Counted from the stretch's first letter, positions 25,065 to 34,064 are shown. The stretch: 42,200 nt of DNA from Planctomycetota bacterium (GCA_963204965.1 CAUJKA010000028.1:1-42200), one strand, 5' to 3'. A program made the numbers and translations. Notes: generated from the letters alone by a model not told the origin.

Positions 25065-25622
25065 TTACAGCAAGCCAGCAAAGGCGAAGTAACCGATTGC
25101 AGCCACAGTCATTGGAATTCCGTAAGGCAGCAGTCGCATCCGTGGCTTTCGCTCCTGGGAAATCTCGTACAGCTTGTCTGCGTCGCGAACATTGACAATT
25201 TCTTGCAACAACGATTGAGCTTGAGTCCAGTGCTTCATCCACTGTCCACTGACAGCAATTTGGATGATGGCCATGATCGCGCCGACAATTGTGGTCGCAA
25301 TAAAGATGTACCAGGTGTGCTCGATGTGAACAAACGCAGCGATACCGGCTAGCAACTTGACGTCACCGGCACCCATACCACCGATTAGGTGTAGGCCAAA
25401 CAGAAGTGCTAGTCCGAAAAACGTCGCTAGCAAGCTCCATCCCAGACCGGCAAAGCCGCCAACATAAAAGCTGTACAGCCATCCCGCTACGATCAGCGGA
25501 TAGGTGATCTTGTTGGGAACCTTCAGGTACAGTCCATCAATGACCGCGGCAACTACCAGCGTGACAGAGACTGCCCAAATAGCCCAATTCTGAGTGAGAT
25601 GTGTTAGTAAAAGATCCATCAT
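25065..25622 (-). CDS. cpaA: Prepilin peptidase (A24 aspartic protease, CpaA-type)
   Basis: A 185-aa polytopic inner-membrane protease that cleaves and presumably matures Flp prepilin. Both catalytic aspartates are visible: Asp29 in IDGLYLKVPNKIT and Asp87 in the GxGD motif (GGMGAGDVKLLAG). It lacks the cytoplasmic methylase domain of large PilD enzymes, as CpaA/TadV proteins do. GGGGA precedes two possible ATGs (25622 or 25619). It is the third gene of the leftward cluster after flp and the microprotein. Confidence 0.93.
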   Translation of the reverse strand: MMDLLLTHLTQNWAIWAVSVTLVVAAVIDGLYLKVPNKITYPLIVAGWLYSFYVGGFAGLGWSLLATFFGLALLFGLHLIGGMGAGDVKLLAGIAAFVHIEHTWYIFIATTIVGAIMAIIQIAVSGQWMKHWTQAQSLLQEIVNVRDADKLYEISQERKPRMRLLPYGIPMTVAAIGYFAFAGLL

Positions 25623-25692
25623 TTTTCCCCGTGTGTTTTTTTGGTGAGCCCATTAGCGATTAAGTCGCGGGCTCGGGTGAGGCATGGCGAGC

Positions 25693-25803
25693 CTAGCGCG
25701 GTTGCATGAGCCAAACCAGCATACTGGTCAGCACTGTACCGGCGAAACACATTAGCTCCCACATTCCTGCGAGCGATTCGACTGGCATAAAATAGGGCGA
25801 CAT
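25693..25803 (-). CDS. 36-aa membrane microprotein in the Tad cluster
   Basis: A short frame of 36 codons (ATG at 25803, TAG at 25693-25695) encodes MSPYFMPVESLAGMWELMCF followed by AGTVLTSMLVWLMQPR. It would span the membrane once. It lies between flp and cpaA on the same strand and is rich in Met (7 of 36). The ribosome binding site is weak. Its position suggests a small accessory of the pilus apparatus, but I know no family and translation is unproven. Confidence 0.4.
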   Translation of the reverse strand: MSPYFMPVESLAGMWELMCFAGTVLTSMLVWLMQPR

Positions 25804-25854
25804 AATTTCGGCTCGATCGTAATACGTGATTCAAAAGACAATAACTCTGTCACT

Positions 25855-25913
25855 AAACACGGCTTGGTAACCACAACTCGCGTCGCGATTACCAAGTACC
25901 ATGTTTCGTGTTT
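25855..25913 (-). promoter_or_regulatory. Stem-loop just downstream of flp
   Basis: On the minus strand, CTTGGTAA pairs with TTACCAAG (25863-25870 with 25889-25896). AAACACG pairs with CGTGTTT outside (25855-25861 with 25907-25913), leaving an internal loop. It follows the flp stop (25941) by about 30 nt, without a T-tract. A likely role is to stabilise the flp mRNA or limit read-through, so the abundant pilin is made in excess of the later genes. Confidence 0.5.
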
Positions 25914-25940
25914 TGAAAGGACCCGACTGGGCCCCATCAA

Positions 25941-26111
25941 CTAGATCGTGTTAGCGACGTCGTTGAATGTTTGCTTTGCATTGGTACCAAGAGTAGTGAT
26001 GGCACCCAAGCAAACTACGACGATCAAAGCCAACATCACAGCGTATTCAACTGCAGTTGGTCCGTCTTCAGAAGCTAGGAAACGCTGAACCTTCAATGCG
26101 AAATTCTTCAT
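25941..26111 (-). CDS. flp: Flp-family major pilin
   Basis: A 56-aa prepilin. The leader is MKNFALKVQRFLASEDG, cleaved after Gly17. The mature start PTAVEYAVMLALIVVVCLGA carries the Glu5-Tyr6 pair typical of Flp pilins and then a hydrophobic helix. It ends TFNDVANTI, as Flp pilins often do. GGAGAG precedes the ATG at 26111. It is the first gene of the leftward cluster and the substrate of the CpaA peptidase. Confidence 0.95.
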   Translation of the reverse strand: MKNFALKVQRFLASEDGPTAVEYAVMLALIVVVCLGAITTLGTNAKQTFNDVANTI

Positions 26112-26264
26112 TGCAACTCTCCAATTGTGAGACGCCCAATTCTAGGGCATTGGTTTGAAATTGAGCCGCTTTGCAGATCACAAATTTCGCCACTTGCAAT
26201 CGCTCAGCAAACTCGACAGCAGTCCGATCGGAACTGCAAAGGAAAGTTAGGACAGGATAAGGCG
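26112..26264. promoter_or_regulatory. Divergent promoter region of flp and the histidine kinase
   Basis: These 153 nt must contain the promoters of flp (-) and of the small ORF/kinase operon (+). I see no strong -35/-10 pair or repeated operator, so the actual elements are not assigned. Confidence 0.4.
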
Positions 26265-26411
26265 ATGTCAAACTTTGATGTCGGAAATCCTTACGGATTG
26301 AGAGAATTTCAGCTTACTGGCAATACCCTTACCTGCCGCGAGTACGTTGCAATCGTCATAATCGAAGCAACCCAATCTTTGGGTGCTCAACCAAGCTCCA
26401 CTGTGAATTGA
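26265..26411 (+). CDS. Possible 48-aa protein upstream of the kinase
   Basis: The frame begins MSNFDVGNPYGLREFQLTGN and ends SSTVN. AAGG lies about 5 nt before the ATG at 26265. The stop (26409-26411) is only 6 nt before the kinase ATG, which itself lacks a good ribosome binding site, so the pair may be translationally coupled. The sequence is balanced, not low-complexity, but I do not recognise it. Confidence 0.45.
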   Translation: MSNFDVGNPYGLREFQLTGNTLTCREYVAIVIIEATQSLGAQPSSTVN

Positions 26412-26417
26412 TCCCAG

Positions 26418-29321
26418 ATGAACTCAAGATTTCGAAAAACTAAATGGCGAATTCGCGAGCTGCAACAGCAAGTTCGTCAGATGGATCGCCAGCTCTCGGA
26501 TGCGACAAGTTCTCAGCAAGCACTTTTGGAACACTTGCCTGTGCACATCATCCAGAAGGATCTTGCGGGCCGCTTCACTTTCGCTTCTTCGTCCTTTTGT
26601 CAACTCATTGATTTGGACCGCGAGCAGATCATCGGTCGCAGCGACTTTGAGCTCTTTCCCGAAGCCTCGGCAAAGAAGTTCGTCTCCGACGATCAACGCG
26701 TCATTCGTGAGGGGAGCGTATTCGACGACATCGAAAAAACCGAGTTTGCTGATGGAACGATTACCTACATGCAAGTCCGTAAGGCACCGCTGCGCGATCG
26801 CAACGGCGAAATTGTCGGTGTCCAAGTCATGTTTTGGGATGTGACCAAGGAACACGTCAGTCGTCAAGAGTTGCAGCAGATCGAATCCCTAGCTCACGCC
26901 TTGATCACGGCGGCTTTGGATGCTGTCATGTTGGTCGACACTGAAGGTCGAGTAGTTGATGTGAATCCTGCAGCGGAGAGAATCCTCGGATATTCTCGCG
27001 ACCAAGTCGCCGGGCATCCGCCGTTGGATTCGATTCTCCAAACTGCGTTGACGGAACTCGGACAACGCGCAAACGAACCGGAAGACTCACTACAACTGTT
27101 TGATCGCAAAGCTTCGATTAGTCGGATTATGCAGGCGGCAACCGGTACGCGGATTGAAGCAAAGGCTCGACGCAAAGATCTCCAGTGGTTCGATGCAGAG
27201 ATCTCGGCTCATCCACTTTCCATCCAAGGAACCAGCCAAGGTTGGGCTCTTTTCATTCGTGACATCACCAACCGAAAGTCTCGCGAGACAGAATTGCGCC
27301 GCGCCAAAGAGGTGGCTGAGCATGCCAGCGCGGCTAAGAGCGAGTTTGTCGCGAACGTCAGTCACGAGCTGAGAACGCCACTGACCGGAATTATCGGACT
27401 GCACGAACTCTTGCAGCTTAGCGACATTACTCCGCGCCAACAAAACTATCTCCAATTAGCGCAGACTTCGGCAACCAATCTGCTGCATCTTATTGATGAC
27501 TTGCTTGACTTTTCAAAAATCGAAGCAGGCAAGCTTCAATTGGATATCGCGCCCTTTACGCTATTGGAATGCGTTGAAGAGGCCGCCAATGCGATGGCCG
27601 GACGGGCTCAACTGCGCGGATTGGAGCTAACTGTTGACTGCACAACGACTCTGCCCTATCGCATCGTCGGTGATGCGTACCGAATTCGTCAAATACTCCT
27701 AAACCTTGTCGGCAATGCCATTAAGTTCACCGAACGTGGCGACCTCTGCATCCGTGTCAAGCGTATAGATCAATCCACCGAGAGAGTTGGAGAAAGTGCT
27801 TCAGCCAAACTGCGTTTCGAAGTTCACGACAATGGTATTGGCGTTCCAACAGCACAGCGCGAGTTGATTTTCGAGGCCTTCAGACAAGCTGACACCAGTA
27901 TGACACGGCGCTACGGAGGCACCGGGCTCGGTCTAGCCATCTGTCGTGACTTAGTTCAGAAGATGAACGGCAAAATCGGCGTCACCGATTCGGAGTTGAT
28001 CGAAGGTACCACCAATCCCGGCAGTTGCTTCTACTTCGAAGCGGATTTTCCGATCGAAACGGAGATGACGCCAGCTCAACAAACTCTGGCACGTCAAGAT
28101 ATCGTGATCGTCGCTGCCGCCAGCCTCTGGCGAAGCATGCTTGAGGTGCGATTGCAGCGACAAGGCTACAACCTGACCGTGTTGACCTCGGAACAGTTGC
28201 AACAGCGTCATCCAGCCCGACTGTTTTCCGCGGGCAATCACACGATTGTAATGATGGACGCTCGCGAGCTGTCCACCTGGGAATCGACTTCACCACCAGT
28301 CGTGGTTCGCTGGATTCTGATCACACCACTAGCTCAGTCGCAACAAGTTTCAATGCCCAAGTGGTTGAGCCACGCTGATGTCGTTTGGCTGAATCGACCG
28401 ATTCGCGAATCGGAACTCATCCAGAGCATTTCACTAGCCACGGTCGGCAATTCACGCAACAGCGTAAAGTCGGATCCCTCGTTGGGGAGCCGACCGGCAA
28501 ATGTGTTGCTGGTCGAGGATAGTCCGGTCAATCAAACAGTCCTTCGAGATATGCTTGAGCAATTGGGACACCGCGTCACTTTGGCAAACGATGGTCGTCA
28601 GGCGGCCAATCTTTGTCTCGAAAAGGAATTTGATTTAGTCCTGATGGATATTCAGATGCCTGAGCTGGATGGATTGCAGGCCACCAAGCTGATTCGTCAA
28701 AAACAGGTCGGCAAACCTCAGATCATCTACGCATTAACGGCTCACGCAACGTCGGAAGATCGCCAACTTTGTGAAGCGGCTGGGATGAATGGCTTTCTCG
28801 AGAAGCCTATCACCATGGACGTCCTCAACGCGGCTCTCCGGACTGCGCTTGAGGTAGAAGCGGGTCTTCTGCCAAATCGCTTTCTTTCGACGACTGACGT
28901 TTCCAAGGCACCGATGCCTGCCTCAATTCGGGATGACAAGCCCGCCCCGCTTCTACCTATTGAAGTCGAGTCGGCCTTGAGCGACTCGCCTTCAAAGAGC
29001 GAACTGCTTGCCAAATTCAACAACAACGCTAGGCTCCTAAACGACGTTTTGCAATTGATGATTCAGGAAGCGCCAAAGCTTGGTCGAAGCTTCGCTAGCG
29101 CGGTTAGTCAAGGCAAGCTTGCCGAAGCCCGACGCTCTATACACACACTCAAGAGCAACTCGCGGCAGCTCGGTCTATCTCGGGCAGCTATCTATGCTGA
29201 ACAATTGGAGCAGTTAGCGCGTGGTGAAGCGATCGAGTTGCTTCGGTCGCACGTGGACAGCGTTCAGCAACTTGGTGGAGCAATCGCAGATTGGGCTGAG
29301 AAACTCTTGAATTCGAACTGA
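26418..29321 (+). CDS. Hybrid histidine kinase with PAS domains, pseudo-receiver, receiver and Hpt
   Basis: A 967-aa soluble sensor kinase without membrane segments. Two PAS domains come first (about 35-145, LPVHIIQKDLAGRFTFASSS; about 155-290, DAVMLVDTEGRVVDVNPAAERILGY). A HisKA dimerisation domain follows with His316 in SHELRTPLTG. The HATPase domain has its N box (LNLVGNAIKFT), HDNGIG and GGTGLGLAIC. Residues about 559-673 look like a receiver that has lost its Asp pocket. A full receiver has Asp744 in LVLMDIQMPELDG. A C-terminal Hpt domain carries His909 in HTLKSNSRQLG. This gives a complete phosphorelay within one chain. Its position opposite the Tad locus suggests control of pilus genes (inference). 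Confidence 0.93.
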   Translation: MNSRFRKTKWRIRELQQQVRQMDRQLSDATSSQQALLEHLPVHIIQKDLAGRFTFASSSFCQLIDLDREQIIGRSDFELFPEASAKKFVSDDQRVIREGSVFDDIEKTEFADGTITYMQVRKAPLRDRNGEIVGVQVMFWDVTKEHVSRQELQQIESLAHALITAALDAVMLVDTEGRVVDVNPAAERILGYSRDQVAGHPPLDSILQTALTELGQRANEPEDSLQLFDRKASISRIMQAATGTRIEAKARRKDLQWFDAEISAHPLSIQGTSQGWALFIRDITNRKSRETELRRAKEVAEHASAAKSEFVANVSHELRTPLTGIIGLHELLQLSDITPRQQNYLQLAQTSATNLLHLIDDLLDFSKIEAGKLQLDIAPFTLLECVEEAANAMAGRAQLRGLELTVDCTTTLPYRIVGDAYRIRQILLNLVGNAIKFTERGDLCIRVKRIDQSTERVGESASAKLRFEVHDNGIGVPTAQRELIFEAFRQADTSMTRRYGGTGLGLAICRDLVQKMNGKIGVTDSELIEGTTNPGSCFYFEADFPIETEMTPAQQTLARQDIVIVAAASLWRSMLEVRLQRQGYNLTVLTSEQLQQRHPARLFSAGNHTIVMMDARELSTWESTSPPVVVRWILITPLAQSQQVSMPKWLSHADVVWLNRPIRESELIQSISLATVGNSRNSVKSDPSLGSRPANVLLVEDSPVNQTVLRDMLEQLGHRVTLANDGRQAANLCLEKEFDLVLMDIQMPELDGLQATKLIRQKQVGKPQIIYALTAHATSEDRQLCEAAGMNGFLEKPITMDVLNAALRTALEVEAGLLPNRFLSTTDVSKAPMPASIRDDKPAPLLPIEVESALSDSPSKSELLAKFNNNARLLNDVLQLMIQEAPKLGRSFASAVSQGKLAEARRSIHTLKSNSRQLGLSRAAIYAEQLEQLARGEAIELLRSHVDSVQQLGGAIADWAEKLLNSN

Positions 29322-29681
29322 CTCTTCGTTCCGCATAATCGAATTACGCCCGGCGAGTGTTGAACCGGTAATTCGTGCTTGGCAAGTAATGAATTGGCAA
29401 GTTGTCTTATAGAGTCGCGAACTGCGGATCAAGATGCCGGTTGCAACGAGTGTGAACACGGCCCTAGCTATATCTGATTTTCTTGCCAGAGCATGCTGTT
29501 GAGAATCGTCGGTGGTGAAGATGAGATTCTGCCGATGAACCAACTGCGTGCGCAAGTCTGTGGTCCGATTGTGCATCCGTTCCCCCAGTTCCGAGATTGA
29601 TCGCTCCCAAAATCATCATTTTCGGTTCAGGTTGCATCAACGGCAAACGTTGCATCTCTCTCCCGTGCCTGAGGTCTCCCA
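29322..29681. other. Spacer without a recognised gene
   Basis: I find no convincing gene, hairpin or tandem repeat between the kinase and the small unknown gene at 29682. Short frames exist on both strands but have neither a good ribosome binding site nor recognisable sequence. Confidence 0.4.
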
Positions 29682-30005
29682 GTGAGCAAAAAAGATACTT
29701 ATAGAATTGTGACTCGAGCGAGTGATGGATCGCTGAGAATTCGCGACTTTCCATCTCCCGAGCCGATCTTCAACATGCACTCTCAAATTGGAGTGGATGA
29801 CAGTAGCGCCGACCTTGATCTTCGCGGTCTTCCTGTATTCCGCGGCTTGATCGGTCCAATTCCTGAAGGCAAGAACATCGTTCGCTACGAATCGCCAGAA
29901 GTGTTCGAGACTGTCACGAAGGAATGGAGTAACACCAAGGTCAAGCGCCGTCGACGCCGAACCGCAGCTCCCGTTGAAGAAGGCGCAATCGAAGAGGCTC
30001 TATAA
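29682..30005 (+). CDS. Small unknown protein with basic C-terminal patch
   Basis: A 107-aa protein starting at GTG, with GAGGTC about 8 nt upstream. The N-terminal part is mixed beta (YRIVTRASDGSLRIRDFPSPEP). A conserved-looking middle (DLDLRGLPVFRGLIGPIPEGKNIVRYES) precedes VKRRRRRTAAP and an acidic end (EEGAIEEAL). The basic patch may bind nucleic acid or be a processing signal. I do not recognise a family. Confidence 0.55.
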   Translation: MSKKDTYRIVTRASDGSLRIRDFPSPEPIFNMHSQIGVDDSSADLDLRGLPVFRGLIGPIPEGKNIVRYESPEVFETVTKEWSNTKVKRRRRRTAAPVEEGAIEEAL

Positions 30006-30110
30006 CCGAGCCCGCCTTGCAGTCTTAAAACCCCTCACCACTTCTATCGCTTATTCTTCCCGCCCCAAGAAACGATTCCTTCCTTCTCTCATCTTTTCGT
30101 TTCATTATAG

Positions 30111-30158
30111 AACAAAGACCTAGCCGGTTGCCAAACGCGATCGCGCTAGGTCTTCGTT
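30111..30158 (+). terminator. Terminator-like stem-loop after the 107-aa gene
   Basis: AACAAAGACCTAGC (30111-30124) pairs with GCTAGGTCTTCGTT (30145-30158), 14 bp with one mismatch, around a 20-nt loop containing GCGATCGC. The following tract is not T-rich, so it may be a processing or attenuation site instead of a full terminator. Confidence 0.5.
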
Positions 30159-30177
30159 GTATAGCCGTAAAGCATTT

Positions 30178-30454
30178 CTTGAACCGCAGGCGCTAGTGTT
30201 GACGTTGCACTGTTTCTGGGATTTCGGGCCGAAGGTCCAGTAATTTACATAGCCCAGCCCATCGGGCTGGGTATACAAGCTTGAGTAGGTTAAGTGCCAA
30301 CGGCCCGCCGGTTTGCGTGCAAACCGGCGGGCCGTTTGCCCTTTGTTTTTCTCGCGAATTGCGTACCCAGCCCTTCAGGCTTGGCTAGGTAAACGGGCAG
30401 GGCTTCGCCCCTAAAACCAATATCGCAACATCAAACTAACGCCTGCGGTTCAAG
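30178..30454. repeat. 277-bp REPIN/MITE-like element with 19-bp imperfect inverted ends
   Basis: CTTGAACCGCAGGCGCTAG (30178-30196) is inverted at 30436-30454 with one mismatch. The interior has mini-hairpins with GAA/TTC triloops (30226-30238 and 30400-30410) and a CCCAGCCC/GGGCTGGG hairpin near 30253-30272. No coding capacity is seen. Confidence 0.65.
30299..30336. repeat. 18-bp hairpin with a GT apex
   Basis: AACGGCCCGCCGGTTTGC (30299-30316) is followed after GT by its exact inverse (30319-30336), then by TGCCCTTTGTTTTTC. It is the strongest hairpin of the window and could terminate plus-strand transcription, although it sits far from the last gene (107-aa protein). It is inside the REPIN-like element. 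Confidence 0.7.
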
Positions 30455-30888
30455 AGTCTCCCTGCTTGCAACTTGATTGCAACTCCACCCTGCACAACCC
30501 GCTTAATCGTCCGCACTTAACGGCACAATCGATTTTGGCGGCAGTCTTTCACGAAAGCTAGATTTCTATTGCTAGCACGCCGATACCTTCTGTCACACCA
30601 ATGAATGCTAGCTTAGCGAGCAGAGATGAGCTGACTGGGCTACTTAGTCGAGCTCCGATGGCTCTTGGCTTCTGTTCCATTTGTACTACACCCAACCCCA
30701 CAGCGGATTGAAGGTGTGGGCTAGCGTGAAGTGGTTCATGAACTGACTGTTCATCAGGATGACGACGGTCAGGGACTGTAGGTTGAAGCATGTAGAAGTA
30801 ACTTGCCAATGGACACGCTGCGTTAGGAGGATGCAGCCCGTGTTTGATTCGGCAAGTCCGCGTTCCCCTTTACCTTGATTGAACCGTC

Positions 30889-31815
30889 ATGTCCGACCTC
30901 GACAACAACTTGGACGATCTGATTGAAATTCCAGATGAAGATCTGAAAGTCAGTTCGCACCGCCAATTTATCTCCGATGACGGACCATCGGCTCAATCTC
31001 CACTCGAAACGTACCTCCGCGAAATCAACGAGACGGGTCTCTTGAACGCAGAGATGGAACGCGAACTGGCAAGACGCATCGCCAAAGGTGACGTTGAAGC
31101 TAGAGATCATATGGTCCGCGCCAACCTGCGACTGGTCGTTAACATCGCTCGCGGTTACGTCGGAAAAGGGCTGGGGCTTCAAGACTTGATTGAAGAAGGT
31201 AACCTCGGTCTACTTCGAGCAGTCGAAGGCTTTGATCCCGACATGGGTACTCGCTTTAGTACCTATGCCAGCTACTGGATCAAGCAGTCCATCAAACGCG
31301 CCCTGATCAACTCCGCCAAGACCATCCGCATTCCTGCGTATATGGTCGAGCTTCTATCGAAATGGCGTCGAGCATCAGCGCGATTGACGGAAGAACTGGG
31401 ACGCGGTCCGACTCAAGAAGAGGTCGGTAGAATTCTCGGCTTGCCTCGCAAGAAGTTGCCTATCATCAAGAAGGCGATCCAGATCTACAACAGTGCGCCT
31501 CAAAGCGATCAAACTGACGCAGGATGGTCACTGGGCGAGATGGTCATGGACGAGCGACTGAAGGCTCCCGATGAGGAGCTTCTAGATCACGACGTCCTCA
31601 GCACCGTTCTGGAACTGCTCGACACTCTGGATGTTCGCGAAGCAACCGTCCTCAAGATGCGTTTCGGATTGGGCGACCAACAGTCTCATACGCTCAAAGA
31701 GATCGGTTCAGAACTCGGTCTGACTCGCGAACGCGTGCGACAAATTGAAACTGAAGCGTTGGCTAAGTTGGCTCACGGCTTGAAAGATCCGAAAGAACGA
31801 GCTGGCATGGCGTAG
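30889..31815 (+). CDS. RpoD/RpoS-type sigma-70 factor
   Basis: A 308-aa primary-like (group 1/2) sigma factor lacking region 1.1. Region 1.2 is at 37-68 (SPLETYLREINETGLLNAEMERELARRI). Region 2 follows (ANLRLVVNIARGYVGKGLGLQDLIEEG, then GTRFSTYASYWIKQSIKRAL), keeping the second of the two melting aromatic residues (Trp130). Region 3 (IRIPAYMVELLSKWR) and region 4 (LRxFGLGDxxxxTLKEIG-like MRFGLGDQQSHTLKEIGSELGLTRERVRQIE) are complete. It should recognise near-canonical promoters and contrasts with the divergent sigma factor at 13469. Confidence 0.93.
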   Translation: MSDLDNNLDDLIEIPDEDLKVSSHRQFISDDGPSAQSPLETYLREINETGLLNAEMERELARRIAKGDVEARDHMVRANLRLVVNIARGYVGKGLGLQDLIEEGNLGLLRAVEGFDPDMGTRFSTYASYWIKQSIKRALINSAKTIRIPAYMVELLSKWRRASARLTEELGRGPTQEEVGRILGLPRKKLPIIKKAIQIYNSAPQSDQTDAGWSLGEMVMDERLKAPDEELLDHDVLSTVLELLDTLDVREATVLKMRFGLGDQQSHTLKEIGSELGLTRERVRQIETEALAKLAHGLKDPKERAGMA

Positions 31816-31968
31816 GTTGCTAGTCGGGGCTCAGTTTTTCGACAGCTCCTGCGCTCGACATGGTTAGCACTACCTCCGCGCTTGTTGCGAAGACGGTATT
31901 ATAAGAAGCTCAAAGCGGACTTGAAATCCGCTGGAGATTCAACGGATGCCTGCAACGAGGAGTGCTGA

Positions 31969-32859
31969 ATGCGAAAGGTTACGGTCGCTGCCACACAGAT
32001 GGTCGGCGGATGGGATGTCGATGCGAATATCGCTCGCGGTGAAAAGCTTGTTCGGCAAGCCGCAAAGAGCGGTGCGCAGATCATCCTGCTGCAAGAGCTG
32101 TTTGAGCGAAATTACTTTTGTCAAAAGCAGAAACCCGAGTACCTGGAGTTCGCTCAGCCGATCAGCGAGAACAAAGCTGTTCGCCATTTCACAGCAATTG
32201 CACGCGACCTTCAAGTAGTGCTGCCGATAAGCATTTTTGAGCGAGCCGGTAACTGCCTTTACAATAGCGTAGTCATTCTGGATGCCGATGGTTCGCAATT
32301 GGGCATCTATCGTAAGAGCCATATTCCCGACGGTCCCGGCTATAGCGAGAAGTATTACTTCACTCCTGGAGACACGGGCTTCAAAGTCTTTAAGACACAG
32401 TACGCAACCATTGGAGTTGGCATTTGTTGGGATCAATGGTTTCCCGAGTGTGCGCGGGCCATGGCCCTGCAAGGCGCGGAGCTGTTGTTCTATCCGACAG
32501 CCATCGGCAGCGAACCGCATGACCCCACGATCAACTCGCGCGAGCATTGGCAACGCGCTCAACAGGGGCATGCTGCAGCCAATATCGTTCCACTGATTGC
32601 CTCCAATCGAATTGGCACCGAAACTGAAGGTGACTTCTCGATCACTTTCTACGGCAGCTCATTCATCGCCGACGAAACTGGCGCGAAAGTTCAAGAGGCC
32701 AATCAAACCGATGAGGTCGTGCTGACTCATTCATTCGATCTCGATGCGGTTGCTGCCAAGCGTCGCGCGTGGGGAATTTACCGCGATCGCCGAATCGATC
32801 TGTATGGTTCGCTGCTGACCAAAGACGGTAGAACTCAACCAAAGGACGGCAGCCAGTGA
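31969..32859 (+). CDS. aguB: N-carbamoylputrescine amidase
   Basis: A 296-aa nitrilase-superfamily enzyme that hydrolyses N-carbamoylputrescine to putrescine, CO2 and ammonia (cytoplasmic). The catalytic triad is visible: Glu43 (LLQELF), Lys116 (YRKSHIPDG) and Cys153 ([10 protein letters not shown]). The [21 protein letters not shown] segment is characteristic of AguB. GAGGAG precedes the ATG at 31969. The stop overlaps the aguA start (GTGA at 32856), giving tight coupling. Together they convert agmatine to putrescine. Confidence 0.95.
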   Translation: MRKVTVAATQMVGGWDVDANIARGEKLVRQAAKSGAQIILLQELFERNYFCQKQKPEYLEFAQPISENKAVRHFTAIARDLQVVLPISIFERAGNCLYNSVVILDADGSQLGIYRKSHIPDGPGYSEKYYFTPGDTGFKVFKTQYATIGVGICWDQWFPECARAMALQGAELLFYPTAIGSEPHDPTINSREHWQRAQQGHAAANIVPLIASNRIGTETEGDFSITFYGSSFIADETGAKVQEANQTDEVVLTHSFDLDAVAAKRRAWGIYRDRRIDLYGSLLTKDGRTQPKDGSQ

Positions 32860-33974
32860 GCCAAACTCTGCGCACGATTCCGCATCACGATGGCTACTAT
32901 ATGCCTCCAGAATGGGCTCCCCATCAACAGACTTGGATGATCTGGCCCGAGCGTACGGACAATTGGCGCCTGGGAGCTAAACCCGCTCAACGCGCCTTCA
33001 CGCAAGTCATCGCTGCCATTGCGCAGTTCGAGCCAGTTTCAGTCTGCGCTTCGGCGGATCAGTACTTCAACGCAGTCGAATCGCTCGGGCATTTGAAGAC
33101 AAAACATCCTATCCGCGTCGTAGAAATGTCTACCAACGATGCTTGGTGTCGCGATACGGGGCCAACATTTGTTGTCAATGCTAATGGTGGAGTTCGCGGC
33201 ATCGACTGGACGTTCAACTCGTGGGGCGGTCTAGAAGGTGGCCTTTACTTTCCTTGGGACTTAGACGATCAGGTCGCGCGGAAGATTCTAGAGATCGAGC
33301 ACTGTGATCGCTATCGAACTGACGGCTTCGTGTTGGAAGGAGGCGCGATTCATGTTGATGGTGAAGGCACGCTGTTGACGACTGAGGAGTGCTTGCTGAA
33401 CCGAAATCGCAATCCGCATCTTGACTCACGAACCATCGAACGCGTTTTGCGAGAATACCTCGGCATTGAAAAGATACTTTGGGTTCCCGAAGGTATCTAC
33501 GAAGACGAAACGGATGGCCATGTCGATAACATGGTCTGTTTCGTGAAGCCCGGTGAGGTACTGTTGGCGTGGACGGAAGATCGTTCTGACCCTCAGTACC
33601 AGCGGTGTCAGAGTGCGCTGGACTATCTCAGCCAAGCTACCGACGCTAAAGGTCGTAAGATTGTCGTACACAAATTGCCCTTGCCTGCACCGATCGTCAG
33701 TAGCGAAGAAGAAAGCGCGGATATCGATCGATCGTATCACTGTAAGCAGCGGCTTCCAGGGTCACGACTGGCCGCTTCGTACGTCAATTTCTATCTCTGC
33801 AATGGCGGACTAATCCTGCCTGCATTCGATGACCCCAACGATAGTGTCGCCGCTGCGACGCTTCAAAAGCTATTTCCAAATCATCAAGTCGTGATGGTGC
33901 CCAGTCGCGAAATTTTGCTCGGCGGCGGCAACGTGCATTGCATTACTCAGCAGCAACCCTCGGGGAAGAACTAA
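32856..33974 (+). CDS. aguA: Agmatine deiminase
   Basis: A 372-aa guanidino-group modifying enzyme that converts agmatine to N-carbamoylputrescine and ammonia. The [19 protein letters not shown]-terminal block is diagnostic, as are [14 protein letters not shown] and the C-terminal [11 protein letters not shown] with the nucleophile Cys362. The GTG start sits inside the aguB stop region (GTGA overlap), a strong sign of one operon. No decarboxylase for arginine is next to it, so agmatine supply must come from elsewhere. Confidence 0.96.
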   Translation: MSQTLRTIPHHDGYYMPPEWAPHQQTWMIWPERTDNWRLGAKPAQRAFTQVIAAIAQFEPVSVCASADQYFNAVESLGHLKTKHPIRVVEMSTNDAWCRDTGPTFVVNANGGVRGIDWTFNSWGGLEGGLYFPWDLDDQVARKILEIEHCDRYRTDGFVLEGGAIHVDGEGTLLTTEECLLNRNRNPHLDSRTIERVLREYLGIEKILWVPEGIYEDETDGHVDNMVCFVKPGEVLLAWTEDRSDPQYQRCQSALDYLSQATDAKGRKIVVHKLPLPAPIVSSEEESADIDRSYHCKQRLPGSRLAASYVNFYLCNGGLILPAFDDPNDSVAAATLQKLFPNHQVVMVPSREILLGGGNVHCITQQQPSGKN

Positions 33975-34033
33975 GGGATGAGGTTCGAGCACAGTAGGGA
34001 AACAGATTAATCCGGCTTAAGGATTCTGGGGGA

Positions 34034-34064
34034 TTGAGGGCAAGCGTGAAGTTTCCGCTATAAT
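34034..34064 (+). promoter_or_regulatory. Sigma-70-like promoter candidate for the DUF1080 gene
   Basis: TATAAT at 34059-34064 is a perfect -10 hexamer. TTGAGG at 34034-34039 could be the -35, although the spacer of 19 bp is longer than ideal. The start codon lies 58 nt downstream of the -10. Confidence 0.45.

Larger units (their letters stand above)
30006..30888. repeat. Large spacer with nested palindromes and a REPIN-like element
   Basis: No gene is convincing. From left to right it holds a terminator-like stem (30111-30158) and an element with inverted 19-bp ends (30178-30196 and 30436-30454). Inside that element are small hairpins and a very long hairpin at 30299-30336. The stretch 30455-30888 upstream of the sigma gene is plain; a minus-strand frame at 30558-30809 looks spurious. 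Confidence 0.5.

Noticed and set aside
30558..30809. 83-aa minus-strand frame upstream of the sigma gene
   Set aside because: No ribosome binding site, no recognisable motif and no operon context; it looks like chance.
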